NCBI GenBank assembly: GCA_026392135.1
Contig: JAPLCR010000616.1
Location: 10,757 to 19,847 of the forward strand
DNA length: 9,091 bases
Reading direction: 5' to 3'
Origin: Armatimonadota bacterium
Lineage (GTDB): Bacteria; Armatimonadota; Chthonomonadetes; Chthonomonadales; Chthonomonadaceae
Under the pieces are notes generated by a model. That model searched no databases. It saw only the letters and a program-made list of their open reading frames with translations, and was not told the origin of the DNA. The translations under genes and the position numbers were made by a program. This document shows positions 1 to 6,401 of this stretch, piece by piece (within the stretch, counting starts at the first letter, position 1; each line of letters starts with the position of its first letter).

Positions 1-1766
1 ATATTCCCGCCTACCCATGGGAGCAGTTGCCAGAAACTTATCTCGAAACCGAAGGGAATTGTGCCGTGCAGGAACTCCCAGCCGAGATGCGTCAGCAAGC
101 CGAACGCCATCCAGCCCACGAGCCGCCGCTCCATCTTGCCCTGCACGCCCATCACAAGCAACGCCCCCGGTATGAGGATGCTGTGCCCCACGATGTTGAG
201 CGGCGATGTCATGCCGAGATAGTTGGAGAGCCAGTCCGGGAAGAGTAGCCCGAACGCGATAGCGGCGGTTCCCCAGAAGGGATATCCGCCCTCCGCGCCC
301 GATTTCTGGCGCGTTTTGCCCACTAGGAAGCACCCTACAAAGAGCAGTCCCACCATCCAGAAACGCCCTGACCGGTCGTTATTAAAACTTCCTGCGAGTT
401 TCACCGCGCCGGAAGCGTCCAGTATCCCCGCGCCGTACTTATTGGAGGGGCTTTTCGCTTGCGCCGACTTTTGCAATATCGCTTTCACGTCTTTGGGGTC
501 GGTCACGCCCTCCGAAACGATGAGCGCGGCGACTCCCGCGACGTGAGGCGATGCCATAGAGGTTCCCTGATAGGCGAAGTAGTCGTCGGTGAGTTTGCCG
601 TCGCTGTCGCGGTTAATCGTGTTCTGGAGAATGCCGCCCGATTCGCCGCCGACCTGCTTATCGCCGCCGGGAGCCGCGATAGCGACCTCTTTCCCCCACG
701 TAGAGTAGAAACTCAAGTCCCCTTTGGGTCCCACAGACGAAACGGCGATGCACTCAGGGAAGGCGGCGGGATAGCCCACGCCTTCGCGCCCGGAGTTCCC
801 CGCCGCGCAGACGATGGTTACACCTTTTTTCGCGGCGTAGGTACAGGCGGAGCGCATCAGTTTGTCGGGGAAGGGACCTCCCAGACTCATGTTGATAATT
901 TTCGCACCGTGATCAGCCGCCCAGCGTATGCCCTCGCCAATGTCGGCGGAGGAGCCGCCGCCCGTCGCGCTGAGTACCTTGATGGGCATGATGGTCGCCT
1001 CGAAAGCGATACCCGCCACGCCCTCCTTGTTGTTCGTGCTTTCCGCTATCGTGCCAGCGACGTGAGTCCCGTGTCCTTGGTCGTCGTTGGGCATACTGTC
1101 GCCGTTCACCACGTCTAAGCCTTTGGTGAACTTCGTCTCCGCGAAATCACGGGCGCGAATCCCCTTTTTATTGTTCTCATACGCCACACCCGTATCAATC
1201 ACGGCGACAATCGCGCCCTTGCCCTTCGACTTGAGCCACGCCTCTTCCATCTTTATCATCTGGAAGTTCCACTGCTCGCCATAACGGGGGTCGTTGGGCT
1301 TGAAGCCTTTTTCGGGGGCGGGCGCGTCGTTAGCGGGGTGGGGAGCGGGAGCCAGTTCTACGGGAGTCGTGAAGATATGAACGACATCTGCAACCTCAAC
1401 GCGGGGGTCTTTCTCCAAGTCCGCAATGAGGGTTTGAGGGTCTACGCCTGTCGGAACGGCGAGTTTCGCTACAGTTCTCTGGTCGCCCTCTTCGGAATCG
1501 GCTTGGTTGAACTGCACGCTCACACCGAATTTACGGCTGAGGTCGGCGAGGGTGTTCTCGTCCGCGCCGGGGCGAAGTTGCACGGCTATCTCGTCGGGAT
1601 GAACCCACTCCACGCCGGGAGGAGCCGCCCAGTTGCGCGGCGAGAGGTCGGGGGCTTGCATTCCGCCCGTCGCCCGCCATGTCAGTGCCATCGGTAGTGC
1701 CGCGACTATCAGCGCGAAAAAGGTCATCCAACGCAGTAGACCCGTACTCTTTTTTTCTTGTAGCAT
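1..1766 (-). CDS. Membrane-anchored subtilisin-like serine protease (S8 family), 3' end cut by window edge
   Basis: This is an extracytoplasmic serine endopeptidase. 588 codons are visible and the frame is still open at the window edge. Residues 11-30 form a hydrophobic signal or anchor after a KK pair. Residues about 52-135 look like a fervidolysin/I9-type propeptide (ending in a PRVEVADVVHIF strand), followed by a Pro/Ala linker. The catalytic domain spans about 160-455. It shows Asp191 in AVIDTGV, His232 in GHGTHVAGT, oxyanion Asn324 in AAGNSG and Ser403 in GTSMASPHVAG, so the triad is complete. After residue 468 come about four hydrophobic stretches (468-483, 497-512, 522-541, 548-562), a membrane domain not usual for secreted subtilases. 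Start chosen: the ATG just before the lysines and hydrophobic helix; no clear Shine-Dalgarno is seen. It lies 99 bp downstream of the HNH gene on the same strand. Base composition is visibly more GC-rich than in the ATPase-HNH pair. Confidence 0.95.
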   Translation of the reverse strand, partial: MLQEKKSTGLLRWMTFFALIVAALPMALTWRATGGMQAPDLSPRNWAAPPGVEWVHPDEIAVQLRPGADENTLADLSRKFGVSVQFNQADSEEGDQRTVAKLAVPTGVDPQTLIADLEKDPRVEVADVVHIFTTPVELAPAPHPANDAPAPEKGFKPNDPRYGEQWNFQMIKMEEAWLKSKGKGAIVAVIDTGVAYENNKKGIRARDFAETKFTKGLDVVNGDSMPNDDQGHGTHVAGTIAESTNNKEGVAGIAFEATIMPIKVLSATGGGSSADIGEGIRWAADHGAKIINMSLGGPFPDKLMRSACTYAAKKGVTIVCAAGNSGREGVGYPAAFPECIAVSSVGPKGDLSFYSTWGKEVAIAAPGGDKQVGGESGGILQNTINRDSDGKLTDDYFAYQGTSMASPHVAGVAALIVSEGVTDPKDVKAILQKSAQAKSPSNKYGAGILDASGAVKLAGSFNNDRSGRFWMVGLLFVGCFLVGKTRQKSGAEGGYPFWGTAAIAFGLLFPDWLSNYLGMTSPLNIVGHSILIPGALLVMGVQGKMERRLVGWMAFGLLTHLGWEFLHGTIPFGFEISFWQLLPWVGGN

Positions 1767-1783
1767 TGCAAAATCTCGCTTTC

Positions 1784-1799
1784 TCTCCGAGCGCGGAGA
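1784..1799. promoter_or_regulatory. Leader hairpin upstream of the protease gene
   Basis: A perfect 6-bp inverted repeat, TCTCCG and CGGAGA, around a 4-nt loop lies 17 bp upstream of the protease start codon. The minus-strand arm contains GGAGA, the only purine-rich Shine-Dalgarno-like string nearby, though its spacing to the ATG is too long for a normal ribosome site. It has no T-run on the minus strand, so it is not an intrinsic terminator. It could be a leader structure or chance; function unknown. Confidence 0.35.
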
Positions 1800-1806
1800 A
1801 GCCAAA

Positions 1807-1819
1807 AACAGAATCTGTT
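1807..1819. promoter_or_regulatory. 13-bp palindrome, candidate operator before the protease
   Basis: AACAGA and TCTGTT flank a single central base, giving a perfect interrupted palindrome of operator size. On the minus strand it follows an AT-rich AATAATATAGG string that could serve as a weak -10 region, and it sits 40 bp upstream of the protease start. I cannot match it to a known regulator, and no convincing -35 is visible. Confidence 0.3.
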
Positions 1820-1865
1820 CCTATATTATTGGTGATTTGGGAGACGCTTTTGCGGCTCTTTTGAC

Positions 1866-2576
1866 CTAAGTTTCGTATTCACCCGCCGCCAACAGTAACG
1901 ATTTGAAAGGCTCTTCCACTCTACCGGGTCCCTTTAGGAAGTAGTCCGCGACATCCATAGGGGTAGAGGTAGAGCGCATTTTCTTAATCTCCGCCTGTAG
2001 TTCCTCAAGGCTCAACTCTCCGCGATGAAACTCATTGAGCGTCCGCCTCGCTCTCTGTTCATAATCTCGGAAACGAATTTCACGCTCATTTTGTACGGGT
2101 TGTCTGTCTATTCGGACTATTTCACACGTACTAAAAGCGCGGGGTTGGTCGTCCTTTGGCTGTAACCTTCCGAAATCGTCCAAAAAGAAGTAGTCCCACA
2201 CCTTATCGTCAAAAGGATTGAGTATCAGACTCTCTGGTTCGGTAGGAAAGGTATTCGACTTGTACCTATTGCATACGCTACAGACCCAGAGATAGTTCTC
2301 ATAGAGAAAAGCCTGTTCCGGGTAGGTCGCTTTGGGGCGATAGTGTTCCACCTCCGAAGTCTCGCCAAAACTACAGTACATACAGAGCCTACTCACGCCG
2401 CTTAACGCAGCTGTCACGGGGCGAAACCACGCCTTTTCGCGTTCCGCTTTGTAGAGTTCATCCGCCCTCTTCTTACGTTCTTTCACATCGGTGATTTGCT
2501 GAATCTCGGCGGTTTTACTCTTCAATTCAGTCTTTGTGACCTCATCTAAGGTCGGACGCGCAAGGAGGTTGTGCAT
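1866..2576 (-). CDS. ptuB: HNH endonuclease, PtuB / TIGR02646 type (Septu nuclease subunit)
   Basis: This 236-residue protein is the predicted nuclease of a two-gene defence unit. An N-terminal helical, charged region (about 10-50, rich in Lys/Glu) precedes the HNH fold. Zinc cysteines are C65-x-x-C68 (CMYC) and C99-x-x-C102 (CSVCN). The catalytic strand is VEHYRPK with His78 as the general base, then the YENYL Asn94, and Asn103 plus Lys106 after the second cysteine pair. The block LILNPFDD at 117-124 follows, a conserved tail I associate with TIGR02646, the HNH family found with Septu and some retrons. The start ATG is 6 bp after the ATPase stop codon; an AGGGAG string at the end of the ATPase gene, about 10 bp upstream, can act as ribosome site, so translation is probably coupled. 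All HNH ligands I expect are present. Septu assignment is by family resemblance and gene pairing. Confidence 0.87.
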   Translation of the reverse strand: MHNLLARPTLDEVTKTELKSKTAEIQQITDVKERKKRADELYKAEREKAWFRPVTAALSGVSRLCMYCSFGETSEVEHYRPKATYPEQAFLYENYLWVCSVCNRYKSNTFPTEPESLILNPFDDKVWDYFFLDDFGRLQPKDDQPRAFSTCEIVRIDRQPVQNEREIRFRDYEQRARRTLNEFHRGELSLEELQAEIKKMRSTSTPMDVADYFLKGPGRVEEPFKSLLLAAGEYET

Positions 2577-2582
2577 CGCCTT

Positions 2583-3974
2583 CTAACTCCCTGCGCTATG
2601 AAAAGTGATAGCCAGTTTCCGCTTTAGCGTATCGTATTCGCCCTGCTCCTCAGCGTTCAGGCTTCCCTTGCCGTTCTTCTTTCGCGCTAATGTGTTCCAG
2701 CGTTGGACAAGATGTTCCGCGTCCATGCCCCATGTATGCTTCAACTCAAACGCATCGCCTAGCAACACCTCTTCGGCGCGTCCTAACCTGATTCTTTCTT
2801 GCTCCAGAGGAGAGAGTTGACGCGCCTCCTGCCCTTTTTCAAGTTCGCCGGGCAGTGGAAGCACGTATATCCCCCCCGCGTCCGCCGCTTGCGCGATAAG
2901 GGGGCTGTGCGTGGTCACGAAAAATTGTACTTTCGGAAACCTCGTCTTGAGCCATTCGCAGATGGTCTGTTGCCATGCAGGGTGAAGGTGCGCCTCCAAC
3001 TCATCTATCAGGATAACGCCCGGCTTATCTACGACAACGCGCCCTTCCGCATCCGTCCCGAATATCTCCGTCGTACCGTAGGCGGCGGTCATATTGCGGA
3101 TAATATCCAGTATCAGGGCGTAGGCGGTTCGACAGCCGTCGCTTAAATCCCGCATAGGGAGTTCGCCGCCGTTAGGAGTCTCCATGTAGACATCATCCAG
3201 GGTAACGCGCTTTATCGCAAACCCCTCTGGCAACAGTCCGTCGTTGAGAAACGACACCACGCTCTTCACAAGAGAGGAGGAGGCGACTACTCCGTTTTCA
3301 ATCTGTTGCACGGCTTCACGGGCGTACTCTTGCTTTAACCACGCCTCGCCTACGCTTAACGCCGCATCTTCCCGAAAGAGCGTTATGCAACTGCTTAGTT
3401 TACGCCCTCCCTCAGAGTACCTATCGGCATCGATAGAACTTCCAGTTAAACGCCGCAACGCCCCATAGCCGCTAAAAAACCAACCGTCTGCTGTAGAATC
3501 CCATAGACCACTCTCAGGAGTGATGACTGGGTAGAATGATTCGTTGGCGATTGCTACCAAAATTTCTGGTTTCCACAATACTTTGTCAGGGATTATGTCG
3601 GACTGGGCTATCCGGCTGGCAACAGTTTCTAAAGTATGTGGTTCAAACAATAGTATAGCCGTCAGTGGGGACACAGGAGGAATGTCTTGACCGTTAAATT
3701 GGTCATCCATGTGGTAAGAGCCTACAGCAAGCCGTATGCTTCCTTGTCTCTCCCCTTGACTGACCCACCCCTCTGGCATCACTATCAGTTGCCGGGCGAC
3801 ATCGCGCCCCGCCAGAGCCATAGCGATACATTTGAGTAGAGTGGACTTACCTGAGCCGTTCCCGCCCACAAAAACATTCATGCCCGCATAGTCGCCGGAA
3901 TCAGGACGCTTGAAGTCAAGTTCGAGCGTTTTGAAGGCTTTGATGTTTTCGATTTTTAGGGACTCAAGGTACAT
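2583..3974 (-). CDS. ptuA: ABC/SMC-like AAA ATPase, PtuA type (Septu ATPase subunit)
   Basis: This cytoplasmic 463-residue ATPase is of the AAA_21/OLD-like class that pairs with HNH nucleases in Septu. It begins with the usual MYLESLKIENIKAF strand pair. Walker A is GGNGSGKST at 37-45 (Lys43). A GYGALRR motif at 169-175 matches the YGxxRR element common in this ATPase group. The ABC signature is LSDGCR at 277-282. Walker B is ILIDELEAHLHP at 321-332 (Asp324, Glu325), and the switch His356 lies in TTHSPLI. All parts needed for ATP hydrolysis are therefore present. The frame could start 20 codons earlier (4034). I prefer 3974 because the conserved fold begins there and the extra residues look unrelated, although neither start has a good Shine-Dalgarno. 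The gene precedes the HNH gene by 6 bp, the order found in ptuAB. No TOPRIM domain follows, arguing against a classic OLD nuclease, and no reverse transcriptase adjoins, arguing against a retron. Confidence 0.88.
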   Translation of the reverse strand: MYLESLKIENIKAFKTLELDFKRPDSGDYAGMNVFVGGNGSGKSTLLKCIAMALAGRDVARQLIVMPEGWVSQGERQGSIRLAVGSYHMDDQFNGQDIPPVSPLTAILLFEPHTLETVASRIAQSDIIPDKVLWKPEILVAIANESFYPVITPESGLWDSTADGWFFSGYGALRRLTGSSIDADRYSEGGRKLSSCITLFREDAALSVGEAWLKQEYAREAVQQIENGVVASSSLVKSVVSFLNDGLLPEGFAIKRVTLDDVYMETPNGGELPMRDLSDGCRTAYALILDIIRNMTAAYGTTEIFGTDAEGRVVVDKPGVILIDELEAHLHPAWQQTICEWLKTRFPKVQFFVTTHSPLIAQAADAGGIYVLPLPGELEKGQEARQLSPLEQERIRLGRAEEVLLGDAFELKHTWGMDAEHLVQRWNTLARKKNGKGSLNAEEQGEYDTLKRKLAITFHSAGS

Positions 3975-4047
3975 AATGGACGGTTGCCACTTCCAAAGAC
4001 GACAAAAAAGTTCTCGCTCTCTATTTAGACACATTTCAAAGGCGGTT

Positions 4048-4109
4048 GGTTCAGGCGCAACGCCCCTTACCCGCTAGACGAACGCCGCCGCTCTCACGTT
4101 TCAATATGT
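4048..4109 (-). repeat. Degenerate intergenic repeat, copy A (ahead of the ATPase gene)
   Basis: Aligned by hand with 6279-6341, about 45 of 63 columns match with one single-base gap, and most differences are C/T or A/G changes. The strongest block is the shared 13-mer CGTTTCAATATGT (4097-4109). Inside lies a hairpin, GGCG-CAA-CGCC at 4054-4064, enclosed by GGT (4048-4050) and ACC (4069-4071). Strand is given relative to the neighbouring genes; I cannot tell which strand, if any, is the functional RNA. It lies between the secreted-protein stop and the ATPase start. Confidence 0.6.
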
Positions 4110-4147
4110 CGGCGCGAATATCCTGCTTCCAGCGTCGCCTTGCGAAT

Positions 4148-5983
4148 TCAGAGACGTTTCCGCTTCAATGCCTCGCGCACCCTTTCGCGGAGGAGAGTCC
4201 ACTCTTTCTCAGTCCACGAGTCTGTAACGTGAATTTCTATTCCAAGAAACCCTGCGATATATTCCGCCGCAATATCGCACACTTTGAGGTGGTAACTTTT
4301 ATTGGGTTCGGACGGTTCGATAGTCGTTGTATCGTTGAGAAACCTTGCGATGAACTGGTGGGCGTGAAGCCACTTCTTGCCTTCTATCCCAAACCACAAA
4401 AGCCGTCCCAACATCTCTACACGTTGCGTCGAGTGTAGCGAATATGCCAGTGTCTCCAGCGCGTTCCATAGGCGCCTGTCGTCGTCGTATCGCGCAAGGT
4501 TGGATACAAACTCGTAGTCTAGCCTACTCTCCCCTCCGCCGTTACTGGAAACAGGGTTCATGCGATCTATCAGGAGGGGTGCGAACCGCGAATCATGCGT
4601 TTGCATCAGTGCCCAGAACGCCGTTTTTGACTGTTCGAGGTTCGGAGATTTCGTCGCTTGTATTAGCAGGTCGGCGGCTCTCTTATCGTCGGGACACCGG
4701 GCAGCGAGCAGTTTTCCGATAAGCGATTTATCGCCCAACGGATACTTCGTCAGCATGGTTTCGTAGAGTTCCGCCAACCGTTCCGGGTATTTCCACTTTA
4801 TCAGGTGGAGAATATGCGGGTTAGAGGTCATTTTGCCATCTTTGACGTAGAGAGAGCGTTGCATCAGGCTCTCCTCTTCGTCGACTTCTTGCGCGTTTTT
4901 CCACCACGCCTCCACATCCTTTTGGCTTAACTTCTCCAAGCCGGAAAGGGTGCGAAGAATATCCTCTGAGATATCCGAAACGCTGTACATAGATGGAACA
5001 TGGGGAACGTTGCCTCCATAGCCCGGAGTCCAGTATTCAAAACGAGTAAGCCTGTCGTCGTTAATATGTTTTATGAGCGTTGGAACCGCATCAAAGCCAA
5101 GTTTCCAGAGTTCCGTGTAGTAGGGGGAGATGCCAGAGATGTCTTCTGAGTTTTTGTCATGCTCTGCTAACGTGGATGGCTTGCAGACTACCAGACGGTC
5201 AAGCAACCCCTCTACTTTGTCGCCAGAGGTATGTGTTCGCTTGACGGGCAGTTTTAAGGAAGCGATGAACTGTATGGAGAGGCGGTTGCTGTGGTCGGGA
5301 AGGACGCGCAGGAGTAGTGAAAGGTGATTGGCGACGGTCGCCCTGTCCGCCCTATCGTCTATGAACGCGTCTATCCAGTAGCTCCACGCCATCTCGGCGA
5401 ACGCCTTCCGAAGGTCGTAATCGGGATATTTGTTCGGGTTCGTCCGCTTCAAGAAGAGATTGGCGAGAGACGCCTGCCCACGCTGGTGGCATACGATAGC
5501 CATAACTATCAAATGTACGTCTTCGCGAAATTCGGGATAAATAAACGGAGGCATTGGGGTAACGGATTTGCCCGCTACTGCTGAGGAAATCCAGTAGTTA
5601 TCGGTATCTGCCGTTTCGTATTCCGCAATGTTCGACGGTTCGCGAAAGACGTTCCAACGCTTAGGTATCTTCACGCGAAGGTTGGAGAGAGGCACTGCGA
5701 CGACTGCTTTGCCGCGTTGCGTATGCGGAAGCAAAAAGACCGCTATCTTCGCCCACTCCTTGCTATTATCGTTGAAGGAGCCTATCTCCAACGGCGGCGG
5801 CTGTATGAGGGCAAGTTTCGCCTCTTTGGGCGGGAAGGGGAGACCGTAGCTCTTATAGTCTTCCAGAAGCGCATCCAGAAGGCGTTCAGGGTTCTGCGGC
5901 ATCTGCGCGTGCGCGGGGATAGCGACAGCGAACAGCAGAGCCGCAACCATAAAACCAACCGTCTTTTTTATCGCGAGACGCAT
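4148..5983 (-). CDS. Secreted HEAT-like repeat protein of unknown function
   Basis: I do not recognise a named family for this 611-residue protein. Residues 1-26 are a clear Sec signal peptide: MRLAIKK, a hydrophobic core, then a PAHA cleavage site before QM. The mature protein should therefore be exported. The rest is soluble and largely helical, with HEAT/ARM-like helix pairs in the middle and C-terminal thirds (for example 295-365 with GFDAVPTLIKHINDD and DVEAWW, then 400-475 and 490-545). No catalytic motif or membrane anchor is visible, and the C-terminus is basic (KRKRL). The start at 5983 is chosen because GGGAGG lies 4 bp upstream and the signal peptide starts there; an 11-codon longer frame adds only a polar leader. 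It follows the 66-residue gene by 49 bp on the same strand and is probably co-transcribed with it. A scaffold or binding role is possible but unproven. Confidence 0.85.
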   Translation of the reverse strand: MRLAIKKTVGFMVAALLFAVAIPAHAQMPQNPERLLDALLEDYKSYGLPFPPKEAKLALIQPPPLEIGSFNDNSKEWAKIAVFLLPHTQRGKAVVAVPLSNLRVKIPKRWNVFREPSNIAEYETADTDNYWISSAVAGKSVTPMPPFIYPEFREDVHLIVMAIVCHQRGQASLANLFLKRTNPNKYPDYDLRKAFAEMAWSYWIDAFIDDRADRATVANHLSLLLRVLPDHSNRLSIQFIASLKLPVKRTHTSGDKVEGLLDRLVVCKPSTLAEHDKNSEDISGISPYYTELWKLGFDAVPTLIKHINDDRLTRFEYWTPGYGGNVPHVPSMYSVSDISEDILRTLSGLEKLSQKDVEAWWKNAQEVDEEESLMQRSLYVKDGKMTSNPHILHLIKWKYPERLAELYETMLTKYPLGDKSLIGKLLAARCPDDKRAADLLIQATKSPNLEQSKTAFWALMQTHDSRFAPLLIDRMNPVSSNGGGESRLDYEFVSNLARYDDDRRLWNALETLAYSLHSTQRVEMLGRLLWFGIEGKKWLHAHQFIARFLNDTTTIEPSEPNKSYHLKVCDIAAEYIAGFLGIEIHVTDSWTEKEWTLLRERVREALKRKRL

Positions 5984-5988
5984 TTTAC

Positions 5989-6002
5989 CTCCCGAAAGGG
6001 AG
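5989..6002 (-). promoter_or_regulatory. Hairpin covering the Shine-Dalgarno of the secreted-protein gene
   Basis: On the minus strand CTCCC-TTTC-GGGAG forms a perfect 5-bp stem with a 4-nt loop. The 3' arm is most of the GGGAGG ribosome site (5988-5993) of the gene starting at 5983. If the stem forms, initiation would be damped unless it is opened by a ribosome or a factor. The upstream 66-residue gene stops about 32 bp before the stem. Confidence 0.45.
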
Positions 6003-6033
6003 TCGGGTTTGTGCAAATTTGCGCGAACGCCAG

Positions 6034-6234
6034 CTACTTCTTACTCTGCGGAAGCCAGTCTTTATGCTTGTCTAGAATATGGTCGTAGCGGTCTTTCATG
6101 CTCCCTGTTCTCTCGTCAAAAAGGGGCGTGCCGCCCATATACATGGTTCCTTTGGGGTCGCCGTATTCGTTCAGCCCCAGCTTCTTAATCATACGGTCAA
6201 TCCACTTCTTCTGCTCTTCATCCAAGTTAATCAT
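6034..6234 (-). CDS. Small conserved-looking hypothetical protein, 66 residues
   Basis: I cannot name this protein. It is a short, charged, soluble polypeptide: a helical N-terminus (DEEQKKWIDRMIKKLGL, about 5-21), then NEYGDPKGTMYMGGTPLFDE (22-41), then RYDHILDKHKDW (49-60). The dense run of Gly, Pro, Asp and aromatic residues in the centre looks like a constrained motif rather than random translation. There is no signal peptide, membrane helix or cysteine. The start at 6234 is favoured over the frame opening at 6336: AGGAGG lies 9 bp upstream at 6244-6249, and the upstream extension is read through a noncoding repeat. It begins just after the upstream gene's terminator and the repeat, so it is the first gene of its transcript, with the secreted-protein gene 49 bp behind. 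Confidence 0.7.
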   Translation of the reverse strand: MINLDEEQKKWIDRMIKKLGLNEYGDPKGTMYMGGTPLFDERTGSMKDRYDHILDKHKDWLPQSKK

Positions 6235-6243
6235 CCCTCTCAC

Positions 6244-6249
6244 CCTCCT
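6244..6249 (-). promoter_or_regulatory. Shine-Dalgarno AGGAGG deciding the start of the 66-residue gene
   Basis: A consensus AGGAGG lies 9 bp before the ATG at 6234. No comparable site precedes the longer possible start at 6336, so the short form is favoured. Confidence 0.65.
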
Positions 6250-6278
6250 TTTTACTATAACACCTGATGGGGCTAGCT

Positions 6279-6341
6279 GGTTTAGGCACACTGCTCCCCA
6301 CCCTCTAAGACGGAATTTACTGCCCTCGCGTTTCAATATGT
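6279..6341 (-). repeat. Degenerate intergenic repeat, copy B (ahead of the 66-residue gene)
   Basis: This is the partner of the repeat at 4048-4109, in the same orientation and also immediately upstream of a minus-strand gene. It keeps CGTTTCAATATGT (6329-6341) and the enclosing GGT (6279-6281) and ACC (6300-6302). Its inner hairpin reads GGCA-CAC-TGCT (6285-6295). Relative to copy A the loop-closing G-C pair has become A-T on both sides, a compensatory change, and the outer pair is a G-T wobble if read on the plus strand. Confidence 0.6.
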
Positions 6342-6346
6342 TACCA

Positions 6347-6382
6347 ACAAAAAGGAATTCGCCTCACAAAAGGCGAACTCCT
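6347..6382 (-). terminator. Intrinsic terminator of the PhyH gene
   Basis: Two 12-nt arms, AGGAATTCGCCT (6353-6364) and AGGCGAACTCCT (6371-6382), form a stem with one mismatch around a 6-nt loop. On the minus strand the stem is followed directly by TTTTTGTT. It starts 19 bp after the stop codon of the oxygenase gene. The plus strand also has a short T-run beyond the stem, but no plus-strand gene ends here. Confidence 0.85.
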
Positions 6383-6401
6383 ATTTTGCTTCCAGAGAAA
6401 T

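Noticed and set aside
459..1118. 219-codon plus-strand open frame
   Set aside because: It lies antisense to the protease catalytic domain, whose motifs are unmistakable; it is a shadow of GC-rich coding sequence.
1841..1858. Hairpin GAGACGC-TTTT-GCGGCTC as terminator of the HNH gene
   Set aside because: It has one mismatch and no T-run on the minus strand. The T-run is on the plus strand, where no gene ends.
3975..4034. ATPase start at 4034 rather than 3974
   Set aside because: The extra 20 residues do not resemble the family N-terminus, which starts at MYLESLKIENIKAF. No ribosome site supports the longer form, though none clearly supports the shorter one either.
4046..4438. 130-codon plus-strand open frame
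   Set aside because: It overlaps the secreted-protein gene and repeat copy A, and shows no domain-like composition.
2583..6016. Retron (reverse transcriptase plus msr/msd) with the ATPase-HNH pair
   Set aside because: No reverse transcriptase motif (such as YxDD) occurs in the upstream gene, which is a signal-peptide HEAT-like protein.
6010..6025. GCAAATTTGC palindrome between the 66-residue and secreted-protein genes
   Set aside because: A 10-bp AT-centred palindrome is common by chance, and it is not at a recognisable promoter.
6254..6259. TATAGT as -10 box for the 66-residue gene
   Set aside because: A start point about 7 bp later would fall within the Shine-Dalgarno, and no -35 is visible at the right spacing.
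6235..6336. N-terminal extension of the 66-residue protein to 100 residues
   Set aside because: The extension runs through repeat copy B. The homologous copy A has a 1-nt indel that breaks the frame, and the only good Shine-Dalgarno supports the start at 6234.
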